Assembly (NCBI RefSeq): GCF_900168325.1
Contig: NZ_FVZE01000012.1
Coordinates: 1-58,285, forward strand
Reading direction: 5' to 3'
Origin: Novosphingobium mathurense
Lineage (GTDB): Bacteria > Pseudomonadota > Alphaproteobacteria > Sphingomonadales > Sphingomonadaceae
DNA length: 58,285 nucleotides
The notes below the pieces were generated by a model that was not told where the DNA came from, did not search any database, and worked only from the letters and a program-made list of their open reading frames with translations. The position numbers were made by a program, and so were the translations under genes. Positions 27,564 through 36,031 of this stretch are shown in pieces. Numbering within the stretch: position 1 is the stretch's first letter; the number at the start of each line of letters is the position of its first letter.

Positions 27564-28757
27564 GTGAGTTCAATCGGTTCCCAGATCGGCGATCTTGCTC
27601 AAGCTGGTGAGAAGATGATCGAGCGTCTCCGGCGCAAGGCGTTCTTGCCTGAAAGCCGCAAGGGGCTCAACGTGCGTTTCGGCATTGCCGAGGCAGCGCA
27701 GTTGCTTGGCTGTTCGACCAACCGCATCCGTATGGCCGAGGACGACGGGCGACTGCCCCCTCCCCCCGCGAGCGAGAACGGGCGCAGGGTCGGCTATACG
27801 GTCGAGGAGCTGCTGCACATGCGCGAGGTGCTGGGCGCCTCCCCTGCCCGCGCGCCGCTCGACGTTCCGGCGATGATCGCGGTGCAGAACTTCAAGGGCG
27901 GCGTCGGCAAGTCGACCGTGACCACCCACCTCGCCCACTATTTCGCGGTGCAGGGCTACCGCGTCCTCGTTGTCGACTGCGACAGCCAGGCGACGACCAC
28001 GACGCTGTTCGGCTTCAACCCGCATTTCAACATCACCCGAGAGGAAACGCTTTACCCCTACCTTTCGATCGATCCGACCCAGGCCGACCTGCTCTATGCG
28101 GTCAAGCACACGCCCTGGCCCAATGTCGATCTCATCCCTTCGAACCTCGAACTGTTCGACGTCGAGTACGAACTGGCGGCCGCAGGGGCGGACGGACAAT
28201 CGGTTCTGGCAGCGCGTTTTCGCAAGCTGAAACAAGGTCTTATGGACCTTGCACGCGATTATGACGTCGTCATTCTCGATCCCCCGCCAGCGCTCGGCAC
28301 GATCAGCCTTGCGGTGATGCAGGCGGCCAATGCCCTGCTCGTGCCGCTGGCGGCGACGACGCCCGACTTCTGCTCGACGGTCCAGTTCCTCTCGATGATG
28401 GACCAGGTCCTCGACCAGCTGACCGACGCGGGAATTGCCGTCGACTACAGCTTCGTGCGGCTGATCTGCTCCAAGTTCGACCAGGGCGATCCCAGCCACG
28501 AGATGGTGCGCACGATCATGGAGCAGGCTTTCGGCCCTGCCCTCCTTCCGGTTCCGATCCTCGAGAGCGCCGAAATCAGCCACGCCGCGCTGCGCATGAT
28601 GACGGTCTACGAGCTGGAAAAGCCGATCGGCACACCGCGTACCCACAAGCGCTGCCGCGCCAATCTCGACGAAGCGCTCGGCCAGATCGAGCAGCTCGTG
28701 CGGACCGGTTGGGGCCGGTCGCAACGCATCGACGAGGAGCTGCTGGTCAATGGCTAG
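27564..28757 (+). CDS. parA: ParA-type plasmid partition ATPase
   Basis: 397 residues starting at GTG 27564, with GGAGGA just upstream; codons before this are not protein-like. Residues ~30-95 form a MerR-like helix-turn-helix (VRFGIAEAAQLLGCSTNRIRMAEDDGRLPPP), characteristic of plasmid-borne ParA proteins that autoregulate. The Walker A is FKGGVGKST, followed by VVDCDSQATTTTLFGF (A') and VILDPPPALG (Walker B). It segregates the replicon by ATP-driven movement of ParB-parS complexes. It is followed 115 bases later by parB, then repA. Confidence 0.93.
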   Translation: MSSIGSQIGDLAQAGEKMIERLRRKAFLPESRKGLNVRFGIAEAAQLLGCSTNRIRMAEDDGRLPPPPASENGRRVGYTVEELLHMREVLGASPARAPLDVPAMIAVQNFKGGVGKSTVTTHLAHYFAVQGYRVLVVDCDSQATTTTLFGFNPHFNITREETLYPYLSIDPTQADLLYAVKHTPWPNVDLIPSNLELFDVEYELAAAGADGQSVLAARFRKLKQGLMDLARDYDVVILDPPPALGTISLAVMQAANALLVPLAATTPDFCSTVQFLSMMDQVLDQLTDAGIAVDYSFVRLICSKFDQGDPSHEMVRTIMEQAFGPALLPVPILESAEISHAALRMMTVYELEKPIGTPRTHKRCRANLDEALGQIEQLVRTGWGRSQRIDEELLVNG

Positions 28758-28872
28758 GCCCCTGCCCTTGGGATTGATGGAGCAAAAGGACTTTCCTACA
28801 AGGTTTGTTCACCATATGTTCCAGACCTCCTCCCTGCCAAGCCCTTTTTCCGCGCGTTGCCCGAGGTAAACC

Positions 28873-29946
28873 ATGGCCCGCAAGCAATCCGATTATCTCG
28901 CCGCCCTGCTCTCTGACGAAGAGGAGGCCGCACCCGCGACTGGAGCTTCGCAAGAGGCATCGTCCTCCCCTGCCCCGGCGGAGCGAGCGCCTCGGTCCGA
29001 GCGCGCCCGCGGAACGACGCTACTGGGCCGCGAAAGTGCGCTGGCCCGCGTGGCAACCGGCGAAGTGCGGCAGGTCACGCAATTGCTGCTCGATCCCGCG
29101 CGCGTCCGCGTGTGGGAAGGCAATGCCCGCAGCTATGCCCATCTCTCCGAGGAGTCCTGCCGCGAGCTGATCGATTCCATCATTGCCGAAGGCGGGCAGA
29201 AAGTGCCCGCAGTGGTGCGGCGGATCGAGGGCGACCCCGAGCACGACTACGAGGTCATCGCGGGCACGCGGCGACATTGGTCGATCTCGTGGCTACGCGC
29301 CCACTCCTACCCGGACATGCAGTTCGTGGCGCAAGTCGCGCAGCTCGATGACGAAGCCGCCTTCCGGCTTGCCGATCTTGAGAACCGCGCGCGCAAGGAC
29401 GTCTCCGACCTCGAGCGCGCGCGCAACTATGCCGCAGCGCTCAAGGATCACTACGGCAACCACATGACCCGCATGGCCGAGCGCCTCAAGCTGTCCAAGG
29501 GATGGCTGTCGAAGATGCTCAAGGTCGCAGGCATTCCCGATGCGGTTTTGGCCGCCTTCGCCTCGCCGGCCGACGTCCAGCTCAAGCCTGCCTATCCGCT
29601 GGCCCAGATGCTCGACGACAAGGACAAGGCCCCGGCGATCCGCAAGGAGGCCACGCGCCTTGCCCGCGAACAGGAGGTCCGTCGCGCTTCGGGCCGCCCT
29701 GCCCTGCCCGCCGCCGACGTGCTCAAGGCGCTGCTTGCCGCGCCGGATGCCGAACAGGTCAAGGCCGAGCCTCTCGTCGTCAGCTCCTCCCGTGGCCGAC
29801 CGCTGGTCAGCGTGCAGACTTCGAACCGGCAGGGTGTGACCCTGCGGCTTCACGCCGGCTCGGGCGCCGATCCGGAAGAAGTGCTCGCCGCCGTGCGCGA
29901 AGCTCTCGACAGGCTCGAGAACGAAGGCCGAGGGCTGCAGCGGTGA
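28873..29946 (+). CDS. parB: ParB/RepB-type partition protein
   Basis: 357 residues. The N-terminal domain carries YEVIAGTRRHWSISWLR, the CTP-binding box of the RepB-like branch (G-T-R-R-H rather than G-E-R-R-x-R), then ENRARKDVSDLERARNY. A helix-turn-helix follows with MAERLKLSKGWLSKMLKVAGIP, and a C-terminal dimerisation region. It binds parS as a clamp and is the partner of the ParA encoded just upstream. The palindromes at 30029-30046 and 30934-30951 are the likely binding sites. Confidence 0.92.
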   Translation: MARKQSDYLAALLSDEEEAAPATGASQEASSSPAPAERAPRSERARGTTLLGRESALARVATGEVRQVTQLLLDPARVRVWEGNARSYAHLSEESCRELIDSIIAEGGQKVPAVVRRIEGDPEHDYEVIAGTRRHWSISWLRAHSYPDMQFVAQVAQLDDEAAFRLADLENRARKDVSDLERARNYAAALKDHYGNHMTRMAERLKLSKGWLSKMLKVAGIPDAVLAAFASPADVQLKPAYPLAQMLDDKDKAPAIRKEATRLAREQEVRRASGRPALPAADVLKALLAAPDAEQVKAEPLVVSSSRGRPLVSVQTSNRQGVTLRLHAGSGADPEEVLAAVREALDRLENEGRGLQR

Positions 29947-30028
29947 ACGGCTGCTATAGCGGGATGGGCGGTGGCGAGCTACCGCCTGCCCCCCTGCCCT
30001 CTGCTAATCTGACCGTGGTCGGCGCGCG

Positions 30029-30046
30029 TGTTTCCCCGGGGAAACA
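30029..30046. promoter_or_regulatory. parS-like palindrome 1
   Basis: Perfect 18-bp palindrome TGTTTCCCCGGGGAAACA located seven bases before the repA start codon. It resembles the parS consensus TGTTTCACGTGAAACA with a CCCCGGGG centre. Besides partition it could let ParB or RepA repress repA. Confidence 0.65.
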
Positions 30047-30052
30047 TCTGCG

Positions 30053-31315
30053 ATGAGCCGCGCGCGCAAAGCTGCTGTCACCGAGCAGTTCGACCTGTTC
30101 CTGCCCTATATTGCCGACCTGCCCTTGCGCGACCAGCGCGAGATGATGGAGCGGCCCTTCTTCAGCCTGGCAAAGTCGAAACGGGTGAAGCCGATCGACT
30201 ACACGAGCCCCGACGGGAAGTTGTGGGTGCACGTCTCGGCCAATCCCGATTACGGCATGGCGACGATCTGGGATGCCGACATCCTGATCTACTGCGCCAG
30301 CGTGCTGGCCGACATGGCACGGCGCGGCGTCAACGATGTCCCGCGCAAGCTGCACATCATGCCCTACGACCTCTTGCGGGCGATCGGACGACCGACCACC
30401 GGGCGCGCTTACGAACTGCTGGGACAGGCGCTCGACCGTCTCGTTTCGACCACGATCAAGACCAACATCCGCGCCGAGAACCGCCGCGAGGCTACCTTCT
30501 CCTGGCTCGATGGCTGGACCCAGCTCGTCGACGAGCGCACCGAGCGTTCGCGCGGCATGACGCTGGAACTGTCAAACTGGTTCTGGGAAGGGGTGATGAT
30601 GAAGGGCGGGGTCCTCTCGATCGACCGCGCCTACTTCGACATCACCGGCGGCCGCGAGCGTTGGCTCTACCGCGTCGCGCGCAAGCACGCAGGCGGGGCT
30701 GGCGAGGCCGGCTTTGCGATCTCCATGCCCGTGCTGTTCGAGAAGTCCGGCGCCGAAGGGCAATATCGCCGCTTCAAGTTCGAACTGCTCAAGCTCGCCG
30801 AAAAAAACGAGCTGCCCGGTTACGGACTGTCCGTCGAAACGGCCAAGGACGGCGAACCGATGCTGCGCATGCGCCGCATCGACGGGAAGGGCGGGGCGGA
30901 AGCATACCTGCCTGCCAATCCCACCGAGCCGGATGTTTCCCCGGGGAAACACACCACGCCCGAGCCAGAAGCAGCGTCCGTCAAACCAGTTCAGGCCGAA
31001 ACCGGGCAGGGCAGGGGCCAGGGCGGAAAGCCAGCGGCATCGCCTGCTCCACAGGTGGACGTCATCGATGCCCGCAAGCTGATCCGCTCGACCGTGGCGG
31101 GCCTTTCCGATGCGGCGACGCGCGGCTTCATGACCGACGAGACGATCGATTATCTGCGCCAGAACTGTCCGGGGTGGGATCTTCATGCCCTCCACGCCGA
31201 GTTCGAACGCTGGGTCAACGCCTCGCCCGAACGGACCCCGGCCGACTGGCAGCGCGCCTTCATCGGATGGGTCAAGCGCCATCACGAAAAGCACCGGCAC
31301 ACCTTGCGCGGGTGA
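30053..31315 (+). CDS. repA: Plasmid replication initiator RepA (RPA family)
   Basis: 420 residues. The region QFDLFLPYIADLPLRDQREMMERPFFSLAK, then IWDADILIYCASVL and RPTTGRAYELLGQALDRLVSTTIKTNI, matches the replication initiator protein A family of alphaproteobacterial plasmids. A winged-helix core spans about residues 30-270. After it comes a Pro/Gln-rich linker (~290-330), then a C-terminal helical segment. It should open the iteron origin just downstream. One copy of the parS-like palindrome lies inside the linker-coding region, where codon constraint is low. It is the third gene of the parA-parB-repA module. Confidence 0.92.
   Translation: MSRARKAAVTEQFDLFLPYIADLPLRDQREMMERPFFSLAKSKRVKPIDYTSPDGKLWVHVSANPDYGMATIWDADILIYCASVLADMARRGVNDVPRKLHIMPYDLLRAIGRPTTGRAYELLGQALDRLVSTTIKTNIRAENRREATFSWLDGWTQLVDERTERSRGMTLELSNWFWEGVMMKGGVLSIDRAYFDITGGRERWLYRVARKHAGGAGEAGFAISMPVLFEKSGAEGQYRRFKFELLKLAEKNELPGYGLSVETAKDGEPMLRMRRIDGKGGAEAYLPANPTEPDVSPGKHTTPEPEAASVKPVQAETGQGRGQGGKPAASPAPQVDVIDARKLIRSTVAGLSDAATRGFMTDETIDYLRQNCPGWDLHALHAEFERWVNASPERTPADWQRAFIGWVKRHHEKHRHTLRG
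30934..30951. promoter_or_regulatory. parS-like palindrome 2 (inside repA)
   Basis: Second identical copy of TGTTTCCCCGGGGAAACA, 905 bases from copy 1, in the segment encoding the variable linker of RepA (reads D-V-S-P-G-K-H in frame). Confidence 0.65.
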
Positions 31316-31594
31316 GACGCAGAACGCGAGGGGAAGGCGTCTTGCAGATACCCAGCCTGACCCTCGCACGCTGCATGTCCTCGCACGCTGCCCGTCACGC
31401 CTTGCCGAGAACACCTGCACTCCGGTCTTCCTCCACGTCATGGGCGAGACGGCAAGACCGTCAAGGCATTCCTCAACGTTCCAAGCGCGTGGATGCGAAG
31501 GCCCGTTCCGTCTCGTCGGGACAGCCTGCGCCACGTTCTCGTGCCTTTGCGAAAGGGTACGCCAACGCCCCGCTCACGACAGGAATCCGCACCC

Positions 31595-31611
31595 CGTTCC
31601 CGAAGTGTCGC
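31595..31611 (-). repeat. Inverted iteron copy
   Basis: The minus strand reads GCGACACTTCGGGAACG, matching the N-CGAC-N2-TTCGGGAACG consensus of the array at 31731-31846 but in opposite orientation, about 120 bases before it. Confidence 0.5.
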
Positions 31612-31730
31612 GTCGGGATCGCTCCATGTCGGACAATGGAGAGACTTCAGGGAGACTTGCACCGGGTTTGAACGTCGTTTCCCGACAAGGTCCAAAAAGA
31701 GATTCAAAAAATGGGCCTCGAGCCGGGTCT

Positions 31731-31846
31731 TCGACACTCCGGGAACGCTCTGAACCCGGGCTTCGACCCTTCGGGAACAGCCCAACGACCTTTCGGGAAC
31801 GGGGGCCCCGACATTTCAGGAACGGATCGACGATCCAACGGGAACG
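31731..31846 (+). repeat. Iteron array (five direct repeats)
   Basis: Five 17-base repeats with consensus NCGACNNTTCGGGAACG start at 31731, 31763, 31785, 31808 and 31830. Four of them are spaced 22-23 bases, two helix turns, as in iteron-type plasmid origins. Examples are TCGACCCTTCGGGAACA and ACGACCTTTCGGGAACG; the last copy is the most diverged (ACGATCCAACGGGAACG). They are the likely RepA-binding sites. Confidence 0.6.
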
Positions 31847-32376
31847 GCCTGCAGAGTGCGACTCGCCTGATTCAGACAGGCTTCGCCCCAAGCGCGCTCC
31901 TCTAACCTTGTAACAGATTCCCTAAATACCATTCTAACCGGCAGGAAGCCTGTGGTCTGGTTTGAAAAGAGGAAAGGCCAGGTCTCGCCCCGGTTCCGGC
32001 CAAAGCGCCTATTGGCAAGCCTTGGGCGTCAAACGTCCCGCCCTCTCCGCAATGACCTGTGACAGTTCACCGGGCACGCCTGCATCCACCAGACCGGGCG
32101 CCTGAACGCCATTGCCGATCGCGGCCGTGTCCATGGCGTGCCCTCAATTGTCCCGTTCAGGAAAGTTGATGCGTCACGGCAGCGTGAGTTGGGAAAATGA
32201 CCCGAACAGGAAAGTGAAACAATCATCTGGAGGTCTGCAGTGCCGCGCAAACACGTCCGCAGACCCGAGCCCAGGAAGGAAGGGAAGAAGGCCCGTCGGC
32301 AAGGCAGGTCGAATGAAATTCAGGACTGAGCCGCGTGCTTTGCCCCGGGGCGGCTCACCCAGAAAGCACACAGAAT

Positions 32377-32580
32377 ATGAAGCAGATGAAATTGGGCTCC
32401 GCAGGCGAAGATGTACGCTTGATGCCCTGGACTACCCAGCAGGTGCGCAACCGCATGGCGGCGCTGGCCTTGGCCATCGGGGCTGAAATCGATCCGGAGG
32501 CGAGCGAACGGCATCGATCTCTCGCCGGAACTATCGTCATGCCTTTCGCGCGGCTGCTCATCTTCGAGGCAGGCTTCTGA
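32377..32580 (+). CDS. Small hypothetical protein
   Basis: 67 residues from ATG at 32377 (an in-frame ATG at 32335 is possible). It reads MKQMKLGSAGEDVRLMPWTTQQ, then a helical Ala-rich segment. It ends two bases before the next gene, so they may be cotranscribed. I do not recognise it. It is kept because of this spacing and normal codon usage. Confidence 0.4.
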   Translation: MKQMKLGSAGEDVRLMPWTTQQVRNRMAALALAIGAEIDPEASERHRSLAGTIVMPFARLLIFEAGF

Positions 32581-32582
32581 CT

Positions 32583-32951
32583 ATGGCGCGCAAACATATG
32601 ATGAAACTGGCCGCTGCGACGCCGGAAGTCGCCGCTGACAAGGCCGGCGCCACGCTCAAGTCGTTCTCGAAAGGCGACCGGGACCGTCCCGGCTTTTCGT
32701 TCACGCGCTACTGGTGGCTGGGGGAGGGGGGCCGGGAAGGGATCGCGCCCTGGGTCCGAAGGAAACTCAAACCGGGTGACGATCCGAAATTCGGTCACAC
32801 CGCGCGCAGCGAGGTGCTGCTGCCGGCCAGTGCTCCGGGCGACTATGCCAGCATCGAGTTCCTGCTGCAGCGCTTCGATGACACTCTGCCGCCGTTCGAG
32901 AGCCATGCCATGGTGCAGGCGAAGATCACGCTTGACGATAGCGAGCCGTGA
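32583..32951 (+). CDS. Small hypothetical protein
   Basis: 122 residues beginning MARKHMMKLAAATPEVAAD, with an aromatic/basic middle (RYWWLGEGGREGIAPWVRRKLKPGDD) and an acidic C-terminus. No membrane segment. It directly follows the small upstream gene. The function is unknown; the place between the origin and the recombinase suggests a plasmid-backbone accessory gene. Confidence 0.45.
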   Translation: MARKHMMKLAAATPEVAADKAGATLKSFSKGDRDRPGFSFTRYWWLGEGGREGIAPWVRRKLKPGDDPKFGHTARSEVLLPASAPGDYASIEFLLQRFDDTLPPFESHAMVQAKITLDDSEP

Positions 32952-33279
32952 CACGTGGGCTACGAACGTGTCCGGGCTTTTGCGCGGGACCACTTCGCCG
33001 GCCGATTTCCCGTCGTCCTTGTCGCTCTCATTCCCGGCACTGCGGGTCCGGAAGGCAATGGCAGCGATGTTCATCGCATCGTCCTTTCACGGATTTCTTC
33101 CTTTCTCCGTCCCTGCGTTCGGCCTTGGAGGCGTTCGAAAGAGGGGAGGGTGCCCCTGCGGGCCTTGGCCTTCTTCGCACGGTACGCGGAGAACCGTTCC
33201 TGTACTGCGGCCATGGACTGGAGGTCGCAACTGCCCCCCAACCATGGCGCGCTCTTCACCAACAAGGAGGATTGGCACG
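32952..33279. other. Gene-free stretch
   Basis: 328 bases between two hypothetical genes. Open frames here are short, overlap one another and lack recognisable motifs. The only clear signal is the AAGGAGG ribosome site at 33264-33270, belonging to the next gene. Confidence 0.4.
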
Positions 33280-33786
33280 ATGAAGAATGCAGCAGACAGT
33301 CTGGTCGAGAACATCGCCATGCGCGACGGCGTTCCGCCGGGATGGCGCAGACTCTACGATCGGCTCATCGTCGATCTCTACCGGCTCGATTGCGCTGCAG
33401 AGGTTACCGCCGCGCGTGCACATCGAGGCGAACTCGAAGTCACCTTGGCTTCACACGCTGCGATGCTGGCGGGCGTCGATCGTCTGATTGACGCTGCAAG
33501 GCGCGCATCAGCTGCACTTTGTGAAGAGTGCGGCGCGGTTGCGTCACTCCATTATGGCAATGGCACGGTCAGAAGCCTGTGTGGCCCGCATTGCCGTCTG
33601 GAGTTGGCCGTACAGGCTGCAACAGAGCGCCTCTTCGAAGGTGAGCGGGCCGAAGCCCTGCGTTGGGTGGATGCCTTTGCCTTCGCGCTGGGAGAGGCGC
33701 CTGGCGAGCGCGCCATGCGTTCGCAGCAGGGTCTCGAGGAAGTCCTCGCCCTGATCCGGCGGATCGAGTCTGGTGTCTATTGCTGA
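33280..33786 (+). CDS. Hypothetical protein with Cys-rich putative metal knuckle
   Basis: 168 residues from ATG at 33280. AAGGAGG nine bases upstream decides the start inside a longer open frame. A compact motif CEECGAVASLHYGNGTVRSLCGPHC has Cys pairs spaced like a treble-clef or zinc knuckle (C-x2-C ... C-x3-C). Both flanks are helical. I do not know the family. A nucleic-acid or regulatory role would fit a zinc knuckle but is inference only. Confidence 0.6.
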   Translation: MKNAADSLVENIAMRDGVPPGWRRLYDRLIVDLYRLDCAAEVTAARAHRGELEVTLASHAAMLAGVDRLIDAARRASAALCEECGAVASLHYGNGTVRSLCGPHCRLELAVQAATERLFEGERAEALRWVDAFAFALGEAPGERAMRSQQGLEEVLALIRRIESGVYC

Positions 33787-33961
33787 TGGGGCTCGCAACC
33801 TGGCCTTGCTCCTGAAGTATAGCGAATGACAAATAGCTATACACCCTCTGGTATGCGTGCTTTTCACGATATTTCCATAATCGGACTTTATGGTAAAATC
33901 TATGTTGCCGAAAGCCATGTTTTTGGTCATTTTCGCCCCATGAAATCCGCCGTGACCCCTG

Positions 33962-35122
33962 ATGCTGGTTGAGCCTGGGAACCCGTTCCCGTCATCGGTC
34001 GAACTGGTCCTCAAAGCCCACGCGCCGCTGATCGACACGCGCCGGGCCAGTGTGATCGCGCTCGAGGCGGCGGTTTCGGCTATGGCGCCTGCGACCCGCG
34101 CGGCGATCACGGCTGACCTCAAGTGCTTTCTCGCCTGGTGCGCCCAGCAGCGGCCCGCGGTGCAGGCCGTGCCCGCGAGCCCCGAGACGCTCGTTCACTA
34201 CCTGCGCTGGCTCTCGGCCGGCTCGCAAGTTCGGGCCCCGGCCAAGCCGGCGACGCTGGCGCGCCGGATCGCCTCGATCGCCCGGATCCACCGGGTCCTC
34301 GGTTTCGGGGAGAGCGAACCGCTACCGACGCAAGCCGGAATGGTGCGCGATACGCTGAAGGGCATTCGGCGCCAAAGGCCCGAAAAGCAGCGTCAGGCTG
34401 CGCCGCTGCGCTTCGGCCAATCGATGGCGGACGGACAGGCCGCGCCGGACGGCGTGACCGTCCAGGCGCTGCTCGCCACCTGCGGCAGAGGCATACAGGA
34501 CTTGCGTGACGCGGCGCTCATCAGTCTGGCTTACGATGCAGGCCTGCGCGTCTCCGAACTGGTGGCGTGTCAGGTCGCCGATCTGACCCGGGTGGGAGAC
34601 GGCAGCGGCCGCCTGCACATCGCGCGTTCCAAGACGGACCAGACAGGAGAGGGCACGCTGGCCTGGATTTCCCCAGATACCATGGCACGCCTCTTGGCTT
34701 GGCAGGCGGCGGCAGGAATTCTGGAAGGCCCGGTGTTCCGGCGGATCCATGTGCTGACCGGGCGGCCGGACGCGGCCGGGCAACAGACGGTGCGGAATTA
34801 TGTCGGCGACAGGCCGCTCACCCGGCAGGGCGTGGTCGCCATCCTGCGGCGCAGGGCCATCGCGGCGATCGAGCTCGGCCATGTTCAACTCGAACCCGGT
34901 CGAAAGGAGGATGTGATCCGGTCCTTGAGCGCGCACTCGTTCCGCGTGGGCCTCACACAGGACCTGTTCGCCGCCGGTGAGGACGGTGCGGGCATCGCGC
35001 TGGCGCTGCGCTGGTCCTCGCCCGGCACCGCGCTGCATTATGCGCGCGAACTGGCGGTCGGCAGCAACGCCGTAGCCCGCGTCCTGGGCAAGATGCGTGC
35101 GGCGGACCTGGAGCCGGGGTAG
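33962..35122 (+). CDS. Tyrosine recombinase (phage-integrase family)
   Basis: 386 residues. A SAM-like N-terminal core-binding domain (~50-130) precedes the catalytic domain. Visible catalytic residues: Arg in DAGLRVSEL, Lys in ARSKTDQT, His-x-x-Arg in AHSFRVG, Trp in ALRWSS and the nucleophile Tyr in ALHYAREL. All six positions are intact, so the enzyme should be active. It may resolve replicon multimers or mobilise the accessory block to its right. No obvious att repeat was found by eye. Confidence 0.85.
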   Translation: MLVEPGNPFPSSVELVLKAHAPLIDTRRASVIALEAAVSAMAPATRAAITADLKCFLAWCAQQRPAVQAVPASPETLVHYLRWLSAGSQVRAPAKPATLARRIASIARIHRVLGFGESEPLPTQAGMVRDTLKGIRRQRPEKQRQAAPLRFGQSMADGQAAPDGVTVQALLATCGRGIQDLRDAALISLAYDAGLRVSELVACQVADLTRVGDGSGRLHIARSKTDQTGEGTLAWISPDTMARLLAWQAAAGILEGPVFRRIHVLTGRPDAAGQQTVRNYVGDRPLTRQGVVAILRRRAIAAIELGHVQLEPGRKEDVIRSLSAHSFRVGLTQDLFAAGEDGAGIALALRWSSPGTALHYARELAVGSNAVARVLGKMRAADLEPG

Positions 35123-35242
35123 CAACGCGGTCAGAAAGCCGCCCGATGCGTGCCTGTGCGCCCCTCCCGATATGCTGTGCACGTACGTAGATTCGCACCA
35201 TAATAGGGTCTTCACCGGCCCGTGATTTCGAGGATGGCATCC

Positions 35243-35516
35243 ATGCCTTCCCCTTCCCGGCGCCAACAGCGCGCTATCACCATTCGCTCGGATCACGAGC
35301 TGGCACGCCTGGCGCTCCTCACCCGCGATGGGCGCAGCCAGATGCAGGTCATCGAGGAAGTGCTCGATCGTATGCCCTTGCCCAAACCTCTTTCTGACAA
35401 GCAGGAACGGCGGGCCCACATCGAAGCGATTCTTGCGAAGGTGCCGAAGCGCACATACCGCCACCATGGCGTAGATCGATGCGGAACTGTACGATAAGAA
35501 TGGATTGCCGCGGTGA
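35243..35516 (+). pseudogene. vapB: VapB-type antitoxin (Rv0623-like), 3' frameshift
   Basis: The frame from ATG 35243 starts SRRQQRAITIRSDHELARLALLTRDGRSQMQVIEEVLDR, like short Rv0623/VapB antitoxins, and stops at 35497. The other frame from 35481 reads AELYDKNGLPR and stops at 35514-35516, which is the conserved C-terminal toxin-binding tail of this family. So a small indel near 35470-35480 has cut the tail from the DNA-binding part. The original stop overlapped the toxin GTG in the classic way. Confidence 0.6.
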
Positions 35517-35631
35517 TTGTGACACCTCAGCGCTGATCGCCGTGCTGCTCGGGGAAGAGGGCGACGACCGTATTCTCGATACGCTGGACGAGGAAACCGG
35601 CTTCCTGCCCGCGCCGGCGCTCGCGGAATTC
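35513..35631 (+). pseudogene. vapC: VapC PIN-domain toxin remnant
   Basis: GTG at 35513 would read V-I-V-D-T-S-A-L-I-A-V-L-L-G-E-E if one base were restored near 35520; as it stands, GTGATTGT is followed directly by GACACC and the frame shifts. The recovered start is the canonical PIN-domain N-terminus with the first catalytic Asp. Similarity ends after APALAEF, where the sequence switches to a different protein (see next entry), so at least two thirds of the toxin is gone. Confidence 0.6.
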
Positions 35632-35994
35632 ACGGAAATTGCGTCCGTCCGTCGGCGCCTGAGTCAACTCTGGAACGAGAAGGCGAGCCTAGAAACGGGA
35701 TTGGCGGCCATTGATAAGGTGGTCGCGCAGCCAGCTTCCTTCGCGAATGCAACAGTGACCAACAAGTCTCCATCGTCGCCAATGGTCGCCCTGTTGCGCA
35801 GCCTGTTCAAAGGCTGATCCGATGTCTTACCGTTGCGTTGGGAAAACCACAATTCGGCACGCGCGGACTATTCGCGGGCTTGCGCCAACGAATGGGCGCG
35901 GGGCATCTGCGCCAAGCCGAAGGTGAAATGCCGACAATGCCCGCATCAGGCATTCATGGAGACAGTTCCGGCTGAGTGTGAAATCGTGCGTTAA
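35632..35994 (+). pseudogene. N-terminal fragment of a TOTE conflict-system primase/helicase protein
   Basis: In frame with the vapC remnant, the sequence continues as a coiled-coil start (EIASVRRRLSQLWNEKASLE), then SPSSPMVALLRSLFKG, an in-frame TGA at 35815, then SDVLPLRWENHNSARADYSRACANEWARGICAKPKVKCRQCPHQAF and a stop at 35992. This matches the AEP-TOTE pattern: F-R-S-L-F-x-G-R-x-D-V, R-W-E-N, Y-x-x-A-C-x-N-E-W, K-P-x-V-K-C-x-x-C-P-x-x-A-F. Only about 115 residues of a protein usually several times longer remain. Confidence 0.65.
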
Positions 35995-36031
35995 GGTCAG
36001 GCGGCACCCACTTCACGACGCATCGGATGTT

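Larger units (their letters stand above)
31316..32376. other. Gene-free region downstream of repA, probable oriV
   Basis: About 1.06 kb without a convincing gene. The central part holds iteron-like repeats (31595-31611 and 31731-31846, listed separately), followed by a more AT-rich stretch at about 31905-31940 that could be the melting region. Near 32150-32220 the word CAGGAAAGT occurs twice 48 bases apart in a similar context. Origin function is inferred from the repeats and the position after repA. Confidence 0.5.

Noticed and set aside
30028..31671. 547-codon frame overlapping repA
   Set aside because: Arg-rich out-of-frame reading of repA; the repA frame has all family motifs.
32134..32220. 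Repeated CAGGAAAGT words as possible IS21-type terminal repeats
   Set aside because: Only two short copies and no IstA/IstB remnant recognised.
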